In this document: positions 31,709 to 32,885 of the stretch, piece after piece
How the letters are laid out: each line of letters begins with the position of its first letter
How positions within the stretch are numbered: the first letter of the stretch is position 1
Assembly: GCA_025055835.1 (NCBI GenBank)
Contig: JANWWR010000061.1
Coordinates: 1 to 32,885, forward strand
Length of the DNA stretch: 32,885 nucleotides
Direction: 5' to 3'
From: Gemmatales bacterium
GTDB taxonomy: Bacteria; Planctomycetota; Planctomycetia; Gemmatales; HRBIN36
Translations under genes and position numbers: made by a program
Notes under the pieces: model-generated
Told to the model about the DNA's origin: nothing
What the model saw: only the letters and a program-made list of their open reading frames with translations
Database searches by the model: none

Positions 31709-32885
31709 TTGGTCTGGTCCTTTCGGTCACGGCATTCGTCGCCGCCTTCGTCGCCGGGCGGATCGGCCTGGGTCTGGGGCTGATCGCCGTGGCTACGACT
31801 GGATATTTCTACGGCATTGTGCGGGCCAATTACTACGACGGCTTCTCGCATTTCCTCTTCGACGCGGCCTGTCTGGGGCTTTACCTGACCCAGGCGGAGG
31901 CAATGCTGGCCCTGTTGCGACGCCGAGCCAACCATCCCCTCGTGATCGGCTTCAAAGTCCTGTTCCTTTGGCCGTTCTGCGTGATGGCCCTGTTCTTCTT
32001 GTTTCCGCAATCGCCGTTAATCCAGTTCGTCGGCCTGCGGGCAGCAGTCTGGTTTCTGCCGTTTCTGCTGCTGGGCGGCGCGGCCCAAGAGCGGGACTTG
32101 AACGTCTTTGCCTGTGGTCTGGCTGTTTTGAATCTGATTGCCCTGGCATTCGCCCTGGCGGAGTATCACTGGGGCATCGAGCGGTTTTTCCCGAAGAACC
32201 CAACCACGGAATTGATCTACAGGTCGCGGGACGTGGCGGGTTTCACCGCGTACCGCATTCCAGGCACGTTTTCCAGTGCGGCGGCCTACGGCGGCACGAT
32301 GGTCGCCAGCCTGCCGTGGCTGTTCGGCCGGTGGATTCAGCGCTCAGCTTCACTCTGGGAAAAGGGCCTCATGCTGGCGAGCATGGCAGCCGCGGCGCTG
32401 GGTGTATTCCTGTGCGGTGCCCGAAGTCCCGTGATCCTCCTGTTCGTGATGGCTGGGTACATGATGCTGCAACTGCGGTCCCAGCTGCCCGCTCTTGTCA
32501 TGGTGCTGGCGACCTGTGGAGCCATTGCCTACGTCGTCAGCAGCGACGAACGGATGCAGCGATTCACCACGTTGGAAGACACGGATCGCGTCATCCGCCG
32601 CATTCACGGCAGCGCCAACGTCGGCATTCTTGAAGTCGTGGCCAACTATCCGCTCGGCAATGGGCTGGGAGGAGCGACCGGCACCAGCATTCCGGCGTTT
32701 CTGATGAACCAGGAGCCGGACTTCAAGCAGATTGGCGGCGAGAACGAATACTGCCGCATCGCATTGGAACTGGGGTTGATCGGCTTGGCGTTCTGGATTG
32801 CGTTTCTTGTCGCCATCCTGAGCCGGAAGGCACGAGGACCCAGCCCCGCCTGGGACACCGGCGCACGCATCCTGTGGCTCTATGC
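31705..32885 (+). CDS. O-antigen ligase/polymerase family membrane protein, C-terminus missing
   Basis: From ATG 31705 (overlapping the previous stop as ATGA) the frame stays open for 393 codons to the window edge, so the protein is incomplete. It is strongly hydrophobic with about ten membrane segments, starting MIGLVLSVTAFVAAFVAGRIGLGLGLIAV. A larger outer loop holds FTAYRIPGTFSSAAAYGGTMVA, and LGVFLCGARSPVILLFVMAGYMML and VVANYPLGNGLGGATG follow. The closing GGENEYCRIALELGLIGLAFWIAFLVAIL matches the family's conserved (H/E)-N-E-Y-L...ELG-L-IG-L segment. Such proteins polymerise repeat units (Wzy) or transfer chains to an acceptor (WaaL). Its operon with two GT4 genes and the nearby Wzc/Wza pair points to a polymerase role, but the sequence alone does not settle it. 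Confidence 0.85.
   Translation, partial: MIGLVLSVTAFVAAFVAGRIGLGLGLIAVATTGYFYGIVRANYYDGFSHFLFDAACLGLYLTQAEAMLALLRRRANHPLVIGFKVLFLWPFCVMALFFLFPQSPLIQFVGLRAAVWFLPFLLLGGAAQERDLNVFACGLAVLNLIALAFALAEYHWGIERFFPKNPTTELIYRSRDVAGFTAYRIPGTFSSAAAYGGTMVASLPWLFGRWIQRSASLWEKGLMLASMAAAALGVFLCGARSPVILLFVMAGYMMLQLRSQLPALVMVLATCGAIAYVVSSDERMQRFTTLEDTDRVIRRIHGSANVGILEVVANYPLGNGLGGATGTSIPAFLMNQEPDFKQIGGENEYCRIALELGLIGLAFWIAFLVAILSRKARGPSPAWDTGARILWLY

Noticed and set aside
1..32885. CRISPR arrays, insertion sequences, integrases or prophage genes
   Set aside because: No regularly spaced direct repeats, transposase or integrase motifs, or phage structural genes were seen on either strand.

Overview
The window looks like a chromosomal segment of a high-GC member of the Planctomycetota, most likely a Gemmata relative. 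The evidence is a BBP7-type outer-membrane barrel protein, an MJ0042-type zinc-ribbon/TM/Pro-rich/beta-propeller protein, a DUF4058 protein, a large PQQ-propeller protein with a signal peptide, ComB and a Calx-beta secreted protein, together with many planctomycete-style Ala/Pro/Glu-rich tails. The placement comes from family recognition, not from a search.

Layout: (a) 1-2427: the 5' end of a secreted Calx-beta protein (minus), then a good sigma70-type promoter, a structured leader and rpsB-tsf (plus). (b) 2468-6075: BBP7 barrel protein (minus), divergent from an ECF-like sigma factor followed by an AzgA-type purine permease (plus). (c) 6130-13865: a fused Lhr-type DEXH helicase plus PdeM-type metallophosphoesterase (plus), overlapping tail-to-tail with a PQQ-propeller gene; that gene is preceded by a DUF4058 gene and comB (all minus); then a MetE-core-like methyltransferase (plus). 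(d) 13877-20836: gyrA, lgt, moxR and a zinc-ribbon/propeller gene, all minus. (e) 21026-22418: tRNA-Leu(UAG) (minus), tpx (plus) with a clear terminator, and a small putative lipoprotein (minus). (f) 23168-32885: an exopolysaccharide locus: WecA/MraY-type initiating sugar-phosphate transferase, Wzc-type tyrosine autokinase/copolymerase, Wza-type SLBB export lipoprotein and a small lipoprotein (both minus), then two GT4 glycosyltransferases and an O-antigen ligase/polymerase that runs off the window.

The exopolysaccharide locus forms a nearly complete Wzx/Wzy-type pathway: a lipid-linked first sugar, GT4 elongation, Wzy/WaaL-like polymerisation or ligation, Wzc control and Wza export. No flippase is visible here. 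The rest is housekeeping (translation, topology, lipoprotein maturation, peroxide defence) mixed with lineage-specific envelope proteins.

The most unusual observations are the single-polypeptide fusion of the DNA-ligase-associated DEXH helicase with the PdeM-type phosphoesterase; a PDZ domain inserted into the periplasmic part of Lgt; GyrA with Gln and Pro at the two main quinolone-contact positions plus a second, perfect GyrA-box after an acidic insert; a folded rpsB leader with an in-frame mini-ORF; and a family of short hairpin repeats between genes. No CRISPR array, transposase, prophage or integrase gene was seen.
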